Assembly (NCBI GenBank): GCA_025408425.1
Contig: JANXYX010000030.1
Location: 1 to 64,000, forward strand
Length of the DNA: 64,000 nucleotides
DNA from: Granulicella sp.
GTDB lineage: Bacteria > Acidobacteriota > Terriglobia > Terriglobales > Acidobacteriaceae
Reading direction: 5' to 3'
This document shows positions 47,252 through 55,743 of this stretch, piece after piece; position 1 is the stretch's first letter; each line of letters opens with the position of its first letter. The position numbers and the translations under genes were made by a program. The notes under the pieces are model-generated. The model saw only the letters and a program-made list of their open reading frames with translations. It was not told where the DNA came from and ran no database searches.

Positions 47252-48340
47252 CTATCCATGCGCTTTCAAGTAATTCCCATACCCCACAATCACTGTGGAC
47301 AGCACCAGCAACAAGAATCCCGATGCCCCCAGCCACCGCGTTCCGCGTCCCGTTCCCTTCCACTCATGCAGCACCACACCCCACAACGTCGCAAACAGAA
47401 TCGTTCCCGCCATGTGCAGCGTCCAGCTTGAAAAGTCATACCGACCCATCTTCGTCTGGCCCATCGAGTAAAAGAAAAACTGCAGATACCAAAGCAGCCC
47501 CGCCGCCGCCGATGCAGCGACGTTCAATACCATCACCCGCCCCGCAATCTGCGGCCCATCAGCCACCCGCCCCACAAACTGTCCCGCCGACCGGTTCTTT
47601 ACCAACAGCCACCCGCACCAAAGAAAGTTCGTCGTAAATCCACCCCACAGCACCACCACCAGCGCCGGCAAGTGCTGCCACAGATCACTCTTCCCATGCA
47701 TTGACAGTTGAATCTTTGCCAACTCATCTACCGGCTTCGCGGCAGCCAAGCCATACGCGAAGCACGCGCTCATCACCCCAGCGAACGTCGCCACCAGCAG
47801 CCCCTTCTTATAAGAGAACTCCTTCACCTCACCATTCTTTATGCGTCCTGCATCAAGCTCCGCCTCCTTGCGCCAGCCCGCCATCCCGCTCACAACAATC
47901 GCAGCCAGACAAGTCGCTACTCCCAGCAGAATCACCTGCCCCGAACGCTCCCGCGCCACCGTGCCTAGCTGACCCGCAAACAGTGGCGGCATCAACGTGC
48001 CAAACGCCGTGCTGAACCCCAACGCGATCGTGTACCCCAGCGCGACGCCCAGGTATCGTACCCCCAACCCAAAGGTCAGCCCGCCGATCCCCCACATCGC
48101 TCCCCAGAACCACGCATAGAACAAGCTCTGTCCCGGAGCCCCATGCAGCGTCCCAGCCCACCCCGGCACCAGCAACGCCGCAAAAAACACCGGCGCAACA
48201 ATCCAGCTGAAAACTCCCTGCAACAGCCAGTAAATCTCCCAGGACCACTGTCGGATCGCTCGAAACGGTAGATAGCAACTCGCGGCCGATAACCCGCCTG
48301 TCCAGTGATACAGCACTCCAACAAACGGATTCGGGTTCAA
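47252..48340 (-). CDS. rhaT: L-rhamnose:H+ symporter RhaT
   Basis: The 362-residue protein with ten hydrophobic segments matches RhaT along its length: NPFVGVLYHWTGGLSAASCY, WEIYWLLQGVFSWIVAPVFF, WGIGGLTFGLGVRYLGVALG and FLWCGWLLVKNRS. It imports L-rhamnose with protons. It is transcribed away from the IclR-LacI hybrid regulator, with 168 bases of shared promoter region holding palindromic sites. With two GH78 enzymes nearby, this points to rhamnoside use. Confidence 0.93.
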   Translation of the reverse strand: MNPNPFVGVLYHWTGGLSAASCYLPFRAIRQWSWEIYWLLQGVFSWIVAPVFFAALLVPGWAGTLHGAPGQSLFYAWFWGAMWGIGGLTFGLGVRYLGVALGYTIALGFSTAFGTLMPPLFAGQLGTVARERSGQVILLGVATCLAAIVVSGMAGWRKEAELDAGRIKNGEVKEFSYKKGLLVATFAGVMSACFAYGLAAAKPVDELAKIQLSMHGKSDLWQHLPALVVVLWGGFTTNFLWCGWLLVKNRSAGQFVGRVADGPQIAGRVMVLNVAASAAAGLLWYLQFFFYSMGQTKMGRYDFSSWTLHMAGTILFATLWGVVLHEWKGTGRGTRWLGASGFLLLVLSTVIVGYGNYLKAHG

Positions 48341-48487
48341 GCATTCTCCTGTACGGGGCCAGTAACGCCAACACTCTAAGTCGGCACCATTCCACCCGAA
48401 TCAACAACTCTACGCAAGTCCAATCCTCTCTTTACCTCAGCCTCCTCTACAGAACACCTCTCCGTTCCGCAAATTGCATCTTGTCAA

Positions 48488-48502
48488 TTCCAATAAGCGG
48501 AA
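48488..48502 (+). promoter_or_regulatory. Candidate operator before the IclR-LacI hybrid regulator
   Basis: TTCCAATAAGCGGAA (reverse strand TTCCGCTTATTGGAA) is a near-palindrome six bases before the regulator's ATG. It matches TTCCGGAAAGCGGAA at 49752-49766 in 12 of 15 positions, including the outer TTCC and AAGCGGAA. A weaker copy, TTCCGCAAATTGCAT, is at 48465-48479. The position over the ribosome binding region suggests autorepression and control of divergent rhaT. Confidence 0.6.
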
Positions 48503-48508
48503 TATACG

Positions 48509-49750
48509 ATGTCCAACCTGATGGCAAACCCAAAGTTAAAAGCTCCCTCCAAAACCACAGCCCTCTCACCCGCCGCCGCAGAGTCACCCGAGAAGGAGCG
48601 CAAAGGCGACCGCAACGAATCCCTCACCGTCCTGCGCGCCTGTGAGGTCCTCAAAGCCTTCCGTACTCTCGGCGACGAACTCCAGCTAGCCGACGTCATC
48701 AACCGCACCGGTCTCCCCAAGACCACCGCCTTCCGTCTCCTCCGCACTCTCATTCATGGCGGACTGCTCGAGCGCGCCGGCTCCGGCGTCTACCGCAACC
48801 GCTTCGGCCCCGTCACCGCGCAACCCTTCCGCATCGGCTTTGCTGCCCAGGGAGACTCAGAATTCTGCCGCGAAGTCATGAAGAACATGGAGGCCGCAGC
48901 AGCCCGCGAACACGTCCATCTCATCACCGTCAACAACCGCTACAGCGCCCGCGAAGCACTCCGCAACGCAGACCTGCTCATCCGCGAGCGCGTCGATCTT
49001 GTGCTCGAATTCCAGACCTACGAGCGCGTCGCGCCCGCACTCGCCTCCAAGTTCCTCGAAGCCAACATCCCCGTAGTTGCCATCGAAATCCCACACCCGG
49101 GCGCAACTTACTTCGGCGCCAACAACTACAAAGCCGGCATCATCGGCGGCAAAGCCCTCGGTCGATGGGCCCGCGAGCACTGGGACGGCAAAGTCGATCA
49201 ACTCCTCCTCCTCGAACTCCCCATCGCCAGCTCGCTCCTCGAACTCCGCATCACCGGACTCGTCGATGGCCTCCGCGCCGAGCTACCCCAGATCGCCTCC
49301 GTTCCCGTAGCCCATCTCAACGGACGCGGCAACTTCGAGCAGGTACTCGAAGTCCTCCGCCAATATCTGCGCCGCTCCCCCGCCCGCCGCACCCTCATCG
49401 GAGCAGTCAACGACGTCTGCGCCCTCGCCGCTCTGCGCGCCTTCGACGAGGCCGGAAGCCGTCACATGTGCGCCGTCATGGGACAGAACGCCATCCCCGA
49501 CGCACGCAACGAACTCCGACGCCCCGACACACGTCTCGTCGGCACCGTCGCTTACTTCCCAGAGCGATACGGCGACGAGATCATCTCCCTCGCCATCCAG
49601 ATCCTCCAGAAGAAAACCACCCCCTCCACCGTCTTCGTCAAACATCAGCTCATCACTCCCCGCAACGTCGACCTCATCTACCCACTCGATGAGCGCCAGG
49701 AATTGAAGATCGGATTCCCTGCCGAGCGCACCCGAGTCGCCGCCCACTAA
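48509..49750 (+). CDS. IclR-LacI hybrid transcriptional regulator
   Basis: The 413-residue protein joins an IclR-type winged helix (about 38-105: LTVLRACEVLKAFRTLGDEL, GLPKTTAFRLLRTLIHGGLL) to a LacI/periplasmic-binding-protein sensor (about 110-405: RIGFAAQGDSEFCREVMKNM, YFGANNYKAGIIGGKALGRW, AVMGQNAIPDARNEL). Normal IclR proteins carry an unrelated C-terminal effector domain, so this is a domain swap. Matching TTCCG-N5-CGGAA palindromes flank the gene on both sides. It lies between rhaT and the GH127/RuBisCO-like genes and likely responds to a sugar such as rhamnose. Confidence 0.9.
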   Translation: MSNLMANPKLKAPSKTTALSPAAAESPEKERKGDRNESLTVLRACEVLKAFRTLGDELQLADVINRTGLPKTTAFRLLRTLIHGGLLERAGSGVYRNRFGPVTAQPFRIGFAAQGDSEFCREVMKNMEAAAAREHVHLITVNNRYSAREALRNADLLIRERVDLVLEFQTYERVAPALASKFLEANIPVVAIEIPHPGATYFGANNYKAGIIGGKALGRWAREHWDGKVDQLLLLELPIASSLLELRITGLVDGLRAELPQIASVPVAHLNGRGNFEQVLEVLRQYLRRSPARRTLIGAVNDVCALAALRAFDEAGSRHMCAVMGQNAIPDARNELRRPDTRLVGTVAYFPERYGDEIISLAIQILQKKTTPSTVFVKHQLITPRNVDLIYPLDERQELKIGFPAERTRVAAH

Positions 49751-49751
49751 A

Positions 49752-49766
49752 TTCCGGAAAGCGGAA
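49752..49766 (+). promoter_or_regulatory. Candidate operator upstream of the GH127 gene
   Basis: TTCCGGAAAGCGGAA begins two bases after the regulator's stop and 96 bases before the GH127 start. It shares arms with the site at 48488-48502. TATAGT at 49816-49821 could be a -10 box for the GH127-RuBisCO-like unit. Confidence 0.55.
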
Positions 49767-49847
49767 TCCAGCGACTACTCCGAACCCCGCCACATACATC
49801 TCAATCCGCCCATGGGTATAGTCTCGACAGAATTCGCCAGTCCCTCT

Positions 49848-51624
49848 ATGACCAGTCACCTCTCCCGCCGCAACTTCCTCAAGACCGCAGCCGCCACCGC
49901 TCTCCTCGCCCGAGTCAGCTTGGCCGCAGATCCCCCAGCTCCTCTCGAAGTCCTCACCGAGCTGCCCTACAGCGCCGTCACCCTCACCGGCGGCCCGCTC
50001 AAGCAGCAGTATGACCACATCCACGCCCACTACCTCGCCCTCGATAACGAGCCTCCTCAAGGTCTATCGCCAGCGCGCCGGCCTCCCCGCCCCCGGCCGC
50101 GACATGGGTGGCTGGTACGACACCGACGGCTTCGTCCCCGGCCACACCCTTGGCCAGTACATCTCCGGCCTCGCCCGCATCGGCGCCACCACCGGCGATC
50201 AGGCCTGCCACACCAAGGTTCACGATCTCGTCACCGGCTTCGCAGCCACACTAGGCCCCGACAACCAGTCCATCCTCCGCCCCAACACCAATCTCTGGAC
50301 CTGCTACACCCTCGACAAGCACTTCGCCGGACTCATCGACGCCGCCACTCTCTCCAACGTCATTGAATCCCGCGACCTCCTCTCCCGCGTCCTCGCCGGA
50401 GCACAGCACCTGCTCCCAGCCAAAGGCCGCGACCGCATCGGCAAAAAAGATCCCCCCTACGACGAAACCTTCGTCATGCCGGAGAACCTCTTCACCGCCC
50501 ACCAACTCACCGGAAACCCAGCCTTCCGCGAACTCGCCCTCAAATACCTCCTCGACCGCGAGTACTTCGATCCCCTCGACCGCGGAGAAAACCCTCTCCC
50601 CGGCCAGCACGCCTACTCCCACGCCATAGCCCTCAGCTCAGCTGGCAAGGCTTACCTCACCCTCGGCGACGCAAAATATAAGCGTGCCATGCAGAACGCC
50701 TTCACCCTCCTCACCACTCAGCAGCAGTTCGCCTCCGGTGGCTGGGGTCCCAACGAGACCTTCATCACCCCCCACAAGGGCGAGCTCTACGCCAGCCTCT
50801 CCACCACCGTTGATCACTTCGAAACCCCTTGCGGAGCCTACGCAGCCACCAAGCTCGCCCGCTACCTCCTCCGCTTCACCGCCGATCCGCGCTACGGCGA
50901 CAACCTCGAGCGCGTCGTCTTCAACACCATCCTCTCCGTCAAATCCCCTGACTCCGACGGCGGCTACCCCTACTACTCCACCTACAGCCCGCAAGCCACC
51001 AAGGTCTACTACCAGAAGAAGTGGCCCTGCTGCTCCGGCACCCTCGTCCAGACCGTTGCCGACTACGTTCTCAACCTCTATCTCCGCAGCGCAGACGGCC
51101 TCTACATCAATATGTACGCCCCCTCCGAGGTCCGATTCACCCACAACAACACACCCATCCAGCTCATCCAGCAGACCCAATATCCTGCCGAAGACACCAC
51201 CTCTATCCGCATCGCGACACCCCACCCCACCACCTTCACCCTCTACCTCCGCATTCCCGCGTGGCTCACCCAACCGGCGCAGATCACCGTCAACGGCAAA
51301 CCCATCACCATCGCTGCCAACCCCGGAACCTTCGCCGCCATCCACCGCACATGGAGCAACAACGACCGCGTCGACCTCCATCTCCCCCAGCACTTCCGCA
51401 CTGAACCCATCGACGAGCTACACCCCAACACCGCCGCCCTCATGCGCGGTCCCATCATGTACGCCGCACTCAACCCCTCATCCGATTCCGCAAGCCAGCG
51501 TTTCACCCTTCCTGCGAATCTGACGCAGATCGCACCCCAGGCCTTCACCCAAAAAGAAACCGTCTTCGTCCCCTTCTACTCCATCCAGAACGAGATCTAT
51601 AACACCTACTTCAACCTGGCCTGA
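49848..51624 (+). pseudogene. GH127 (DUF1680) beta-L-arabinofuranosidase-like, frameshifted
   Basis: The reading frame begins at ATG 49848 with a Tat signal (LSRRNFLKTAAATALLARVS) and the family's N-terminal SAVTLTGGPLKQQYDHIHAH. At about 50050 the frame shifts. Upstream reads YLALDN; downstream, in another frame, RLLKVYRQRAGLPAPGRD continues the family sequence. Loss of two bases (probably CC of a GAC-CGC pair) explains this. The rest is a complete DUF1680 enzyme: PENLFTAHQLTGN, DHFETPCGAYAATKLARYLL and KKWPCCSGTLVQTVADY, which hold the Glu and Cys residues of the metal/nucleophile site. GH127 members release beta-L-arabinofuranose, including from RG-II. Either a pseudogene or a sequence error. 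Confidence 0.85.
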
Positions 51625-51653
51625 CCCTTACCCCTTACGTTACCCTCTGAAAA

Positions 51654-52919
51654 ATGACTGACCGCATACAAGCCCGCTACTGGATTGAAACCGCCTTCCC
51701 TCTCGACTCCGCCGCCGCCACCATGGCCGGAGAGCAGTCTACCGGCACCTTCATCCGCGTCCCCGGCGAGACCGACGAACTCCGTGAACGCTACGCAGCC
51801 CGCGTAGAAAAAATCACCGAACTCGACAACGCCGCCGCACCGTCGCTCCCCGGCAGCGGCACACCAAAGTCCTGGGACGGCATCCGCCGCACCGCCGAAG
51901 TCACCCTCTCCTGGCCCATCGAAAACCTCGGCCCCTCCCTGCCCAACCTGCTCGCCACCATCTCGGGCAATCTCTCCGAACTCAAGCAGTTCTCCGGCCT
52001 CAAACTCCTCGACGTCACCCTGCCCCCCGTCTTCCTCACCAAATATCAAGGCCCCCAGTTCGGAGTAGCCGGAACCCGCAAGCTCACCGGAGTCTACGGC
52101 CGCCCCATCATCGGCACCATCATCAAGCCCTCCGTAGGCATGTCGCCCCAGGCCACCGCCGCACAGGTCCGCACGCTCGTCGAAGCTGGCATCGACTTCA
52201 TCAAGGACGACGAACTCCAATCCAACGGCCCGCACTGCCCCTTCGACCAGCGCCTCACCGCCGTCATGGACGTCATCAACCGCGACGCCGACCGCACCGG
52301 CAAGCGCGTCATGTACGCCGCCAACATCACCGGCGACCTCGACGAGATGCTCCAACGCCACGATCACGTCTTGAACCATCAAGGCACCTGCGTCATGGTC
52401 AGTATGAACTCCATCGGCCTCCCCGCCATGAAAGTCCTCCGCGCCCACTCAAAGCTCCCCATCCACGGCCACCGCAACGGCTGGGGCATGTTCGGACGCT
52501 CCCCTGCCATCGGCATGAGCTTCGTCGCCTTCCAGAAGCTCTGGCGTCTTGCTGGCATCGACCACACCCACGTCAACGGCCTCAGCAACAAGTTCTGTGA
52601 GCCCGACGACTCCGTCATCGCCTCCGCCCGCGAGTGCCTCACGCCCATGTTCCCCGCGCCCAACCCAGGCTGCGAGATCATGCCTGTCTTCTCCTCCGGC
52701 CAGTCCGCAAAGCAGGCCCCCGCTACCTTCGCCGCCCTCGGCACCGTTGATCTCATGTACGCCGCCGGTGGTGGCATCATGGCCCACCCCCAGGGTCCAG
52801 CCGCCGGGGTCCGCAGCCTCCAGCAAGCCTGGGAAGCCGCGACCCAAAACATCCCTCTCACCGACTACGCCACCTCCCACCCCGAACTGAAATCCGCACT
52901 GGAGCTCTTCGGCTCATGA
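51654..52919 (+). CDS. RuBisCO-like protein, candidate 3-oxo-isoapionate-4-phosphate decarboxylase (OiaX type)
   Basis: This 421-residue form IV RuBisCO homologue keeps much of the active site: K158 (IGTIIKPSVG), the carbamate Lys K184 with D186 and E187 (DFIKDDE), H271/H273 (IHGHRNGWGMFGR), H304/H306 and K313 in NGLSNKF, and AAGGGIMAHPQG. The large-subunit loop residues are changed, so it is not a CO2-fixing enzyme. The adjacent DUF1537 kinase matches the reported D-apionate/isoapionate pathway pairing, where the kinase phosphorylates 3-oxo-isoapionate and the RuBisCO-like enzyme decarboxylates it. It follows the GH127 gene by 29 bases. The function is inferred from pairing and motifs. Confidence 0.8.
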   Translation: MTDRIQARYWIETAFPLDSAAATMAGEQSTGTFIRVPGETDELRERYAARVEKITELDNAAAPSLPGSGTPKSWDGIRRTAEVTLSWPIENLGPSLPNLLATISGNLSELKQFSGLKLLDVTLPPVFLTKYQGPQFGVAGTRKLTGVYGRPIIGTIIKPSVGMSPQATAAQVRTLVEAGIDFIKDDELQSNGPHCPFDQRLTAVMDVINRDADRTGKRVMYAANITGDLDEMLQRHDHVLNHQGTCVMVSMNSIGLPAMKVLRAHSKLPIHGHRNGWGMFGRSPAIGMSFVAFQKLWRLAGIDHTHVNGLSNKFCEPDDSVIASARECLTPMFPAPNPGCEIMPVFSSGQSAKQAPATFAALGTVDLMYAAGGGIMAHPQGPAAGVRSLQQAWEAATQNIPLTDYATSHPELKSALELFGS

Positions 52920-53023
52920 AACACCCAAGATGCATCACGAAATTTACTACGCGCTTCGCTCCTTTGCTGAGCTTGAAATTCAGAAACATGCTCGAAGAAA
53001 CACGTCTCTCCGTCTTGCTTAAG

Positions 53024-53076
53024 GGCACGGCTTTAGCCGTGCCGTAACATCCGCCTTTGCACTACGGCTTTAGCCG
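53024..53076. repeat. REP-like palindromic repeat pair
   Basis: GGCACGGCTTTAGCCGTGCC (53024-53043) is a 9-base inverted repeat around TT. CGGCTTTAGCCG (53065-53076) repeats its core 41 bases later. They lie in the 236-base gap between the RuBisCO-like and kinase genes. Such hairpins can act as mRNA stabilisers or mobile REP elements; a transposase of the REP type was not seen. Confidence 0.7.
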
Positions 53077-53155
53077 CTGAGGTACGCCTTTCAGGACAGC
53101 TTTCACCTCTTCAGCCCCTGACTTCCCACACCCCACCCATCAAAGGACTTCACCC

Positions 53156-54487
53156 GTGCTCTACACCTACTACGGCGACGACTTCACCGGCTCCACCGAC
53201 GTCCTCGAATCCCTCGCCCTCGCCGGTGTAGAAAGCGTCCTCTTCCTCCGCCCCCCAACCCCGCAACACCTCGCAGCCTTCAGCCACTGCCGCGCCATCG
53301 GCATCGCCGGAGATAGCCGCAGCCGAACTCCCGAGTGGATGTCCTCCCACCTCCCCAAAATCTTCACTACCCTCAAATCCTTCAACGCCCCCATCACTCA
53401 CTACAAAACCTGCTCCACCTTCGACAGCTCTCCCACCCGCGGCAACATCGGCCGAGCCATCGAAATCGGCCGCACCATCTTCGCCCCCGAGTTCATCCCC
53501 ATCGTAGTAGCCGCCCCTCACCTTGGCCGTTACGTCCTCTTCGGCAACCTCTACGCCACCGCTGGCGACGAGACCTACCGCATCGACCTCCACCCCACCA
53601 TGAGCCGCCACCCCGTCACCCCCATGACGGAGCCGAACCTCTGCAAACACCTCGCCGCCCAGACGCAACTCCCCATCGCCCTGCTCGACATCCGCGACCT
53701 GGCCTCAGCCAACCCCGAAACCGCACTAGACACCGCACTCCAGTCCGGAGCGCAAGCCATCCTCTTCGACGGCCTCGACGAAACCACCCTCGCCGCCACC
53801 GGCAAGCTGCTCTGGTCCCACGCCGCCACCAAACCCCTCTTCGTCGTTGGAAGTTCCGGCCTCACCGAAAGCCTTGTAGCCGAGTGGCACACCCGGAACC
53901 TCATCCCCGCCGCCCCCCAGGCATTGCAGCCCAACCCAGTCGATCAAGTCCTGGTCATCAGCGGCAGTTGTTCCCCCATCACCGCAGCCCAGATCCAATG
54001 GGCGCTCCACAATGGCTTTGCCGGAATCTCACTCGATCCAGAAAAACTCACCCACCCGGACCACGCAGCCACCACCGCTGATATCGCTATCAAGCAAACC
54101 CTCGGCTATCTCGACCGGGGCCGCAGCGTCATTCTCTACACAGCCCTGGGACCCCTCACCATAAGCACCCAGCCCTGCGGCGATCAACTTGGCACCGCCT
54201 TGGGCAACCTCCTCCGCAACCTCCTCCGCAACCTCCTCGCTCAATCTGGCCCCAGCGTCCGCCGCGTCATCCTCTGCGGTGGAGACACCTCCAGCCACAC
54301 CGTCCAGCAACTCGGCCTTCACGCTCTTACCTTCTCCGCCAAACTTGCGCCAGGAGCACCCCTCTGCCGCGCCTACTCCGACGACCAATCATTCCACTCC
54401 TTGGAATTCGTTCTTAAGGGAGGCCAGATCGGCGAGCCTGATTTCTTCTCTCTCGCCCGGTCCGGCCGCCATCAAAATACTCCCTGA
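53156..54487 (+). CDS. DUF1537 four-carbon acid sugar kinase-like protein (OiaK type candidate)
   Basis: The protein has 443 residues from GTG 53156, with AAAGGA eight bases upstream. N-terminal YYGDDFTGSTDVLESLALAG (substrate side) and C-terminal LCGGDTSSHTVQQLG and LEFVLKGGQIGEPDFF (nucleotide side) are DUF1537 family hallmarks. The family phosphorylates sugar acids such as threonate, erythronate and 3-oxo-isoapionate. Lying after the RuBisCO-like gene, it most likely makes that enzyme's substrate. A 12-base repeat adds NLLR units near residue 355. Its 3' end overlaps the convergent MFS gene by 16 bases. Confidence 0.85.
   Translation: MLYTYYGDDFTGSTDVLESLALAGVESVLFLRPPTPQHLAAFSHCRAIGIAGDSRSRTPEWMSSHLPKIFTTLKSFNAPITHYKTCSTFDSSPTRGNIGRAIEIGRTIFAPEFIPIVVAAPHLGRYVLFGNLYATAGDETYRIDLHPTMSRHPVTPMTEPNLCKHLAAQTQLPIALLDIRDLASANPETALDTALQSGAQAILFDGLDETTLAATGKLLWSHAATKPLFVVGSSGLTESLVAEWHTRNLIPAAPQALQPNPVDQVLVISGSCSPITAAQIQWALHNGFAGISLDPEKLTHPDHAATTADIAIKQTLGYLDRGRSVILYTALGPLTISTQPCGDQLGTALGNLLRNLLRNLLAQSGPSVRRVILCGGDTSSHTVQQLGLHALTFSAKLAPGAPLCRAYSDDQSFHSLEFVLKGGQIGEPDFFSLARSGRHQNTP
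54206..54240 (+). repeat. 12-bp tandem repeat in the DUF1537 gene
   Basis: AACCTCCTCCGC occurs twice in a row, followed by a third incomplete copy (AACCTCCTCGC). It codes for NLLRNLLRNLL. The repeat keeps frame, so slippage would add or remove four residues of a helix. Confidence 0.75.
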
Positions 54488-55743
54488 TCCAGCCGTCGTT
54501 TTACCGGCATCTTGTCCAGTCCGGCAGTGCAATCCACCACAGCAAACAACCCCGCAGCCAACATCACCATCCCCGCAATCACCTGCAGCGGAAGGTTATA
54601 ACTCCCTGTCGCATTCACGATGTAACCAAACACCAGCGCCCCCACCCACCCACCTAAATTCCCCGCAGTATTCATCACTCCAGTAGCAGTTCCGCCATAT
54701 TCCCCACCAAGACTCATACACATAGCCCACGCCGACGGCAGCATCAGGTCCATCACGCCCAGACCCAGCGTAGCCAGCACCACAATCGTCATCTGACCAC
54801 TCACCAGGCTCATCGCCATCAACAGGCCAGCCGTCACTGCAAGGCACACGCCTGTAACCCACCGATACGCCACCTTGCGCCCATAACGCATCACCATGCG
54901 CTCGCTGATGCCTCCCCCACCCACATTGCTAATCAGCCCCATAATGAACGGAAACGAGGCAAATACGCCCATCTGAGCGACACTGAAGCCCGCCCCCTTC
55001 ACCAACCACGTCGTAAACCAGCCAAAATAAAACCAGCTCCCCCACGCATAACAGAAGTACGCAATCGTAATCAGCCACAAGTGTTTCAACGCAAACAGCC
55101 GCGCCCACGGAGCACCCGAGTGCCCAGGCTTTCGCGAGCAACCATCAAGCTCATCCAGCTCCTCCTGCGTAATCCCTGGCTGCTCCGCTGGATCAGTCCG
55201 AAACCAGACTCCCCACACCACGGCCCAAATCAGACCTACTCCGCCAAGCACCCAGAAAATCGCGCGCCAGCCTACTGTCTGCTGCAACGGCACCAGAATC
55301 AGAGGTGCCAGCGCTCCCCCCAAACGACTTGCGCCCCAAACGAAACCCTGTGCCCGAGCGTGCTCCCGCTTCGGGAACCAGCGTGAGATCACCCCGGCAG
55401 CGTTCGGATAGGCTCCCGCCGCCCCAATCCCAAACATGAATCTCGAGCCCGCAATCTGCCAGAAGCTCCGGCACCAACCAGTCAGCGCTGTAAATCCAGA
55501 CCACCATGCAGCAATACGCGTCAGTTCGAATCGCTGCCCCTTCCGGTCGCCTAAAGCACCGGAAGGAATCTCAAATAGCGCATTCGCAAGGATATAAGCG
55601 CTCAGCACCCACCCCCACTCCACAGGACTCAGTCGAAGATCGGCGCGGATTCCGGGCTCAGCAACGGCAATAGCCATCCTGTCCAGAAACGTAATCACGG
55701 AGACCACACACAACAGCGCCAGAACGCCGTGCCGCTTCTTCAA
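54472..55743 (-). CDS. MFS transporter, sugar-acid (ACS family) type
   Basis: The 423-residue protein has 12 hydrophobic segments and the ACS/phthalate-galactonate transporter pattern: VVSVITFLDRMAIAVAEPGI, YILANALFEIPSGALGDRKG, SRFMFGIGAAGAYPNAAGVI and SRWFPKREHARAQGFVWGAS. Relatives carry hexuronates, galactonate and similar acids, which suits an apionate or uronate pathway. The TTG start overlaps the stop of the racemase-like gene (TTGA), so the two form an operon. Its 3' end overlaps the kinase gene on the opposite strand. Confidence 0.88.
   Translation of the reverse strand: MKKRHGVLALLCVVSVITFLDRMAIAVAEPGIRADLRLSPVEWGWVLSAYILANALFEIPSGALGDRKGQRFELTRIAAWWSGFTALTGWCRSFWQIAGSRFMFGIGAAGAYPNAAGVISRWFPKREHARAQGFVWGASRLGGALAPLILVPLQQTVGWRAIFWVLGGVGLIWAVVWGVWFRTDPAEQPGITQEELDELDGCSRKPGHSGAPWARLFALKHLWLITIAYFCYAWGSWFYFGWFTTWLVKGAGFSVAQMGVFASFPFIMGLISNVGGGGISERMVMRYGRKVAYRWVTGVCLAVTAGLLMAMSLVSGQMTIVVLATLGLGVMDLMLPSAWAMCMSLGGEYGGTATGVMNTAGNLGGWVGALVFGYIVNATGSYNLPLQVIAGMVMLAAGLFAVVDCTAGLDKMPVKRRLDQGVF

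Noticed and set aside
50638..52448. Long antisense frames opposite GH127 and the RuBisCO-like gene
   Set aside because: They arise from C-ending codons on the plus strand, give Gly/Val/Glu-rich low-complexity proteins and match no family.
51654..52919. Calling the RuBisCO homologue a CO2-fixing enzyme
   Set aside because: Loop and substrate-binding residues differ from form I-III enzymes, and no phosphoribulokinase or Calvin-cycle gene is nearby.
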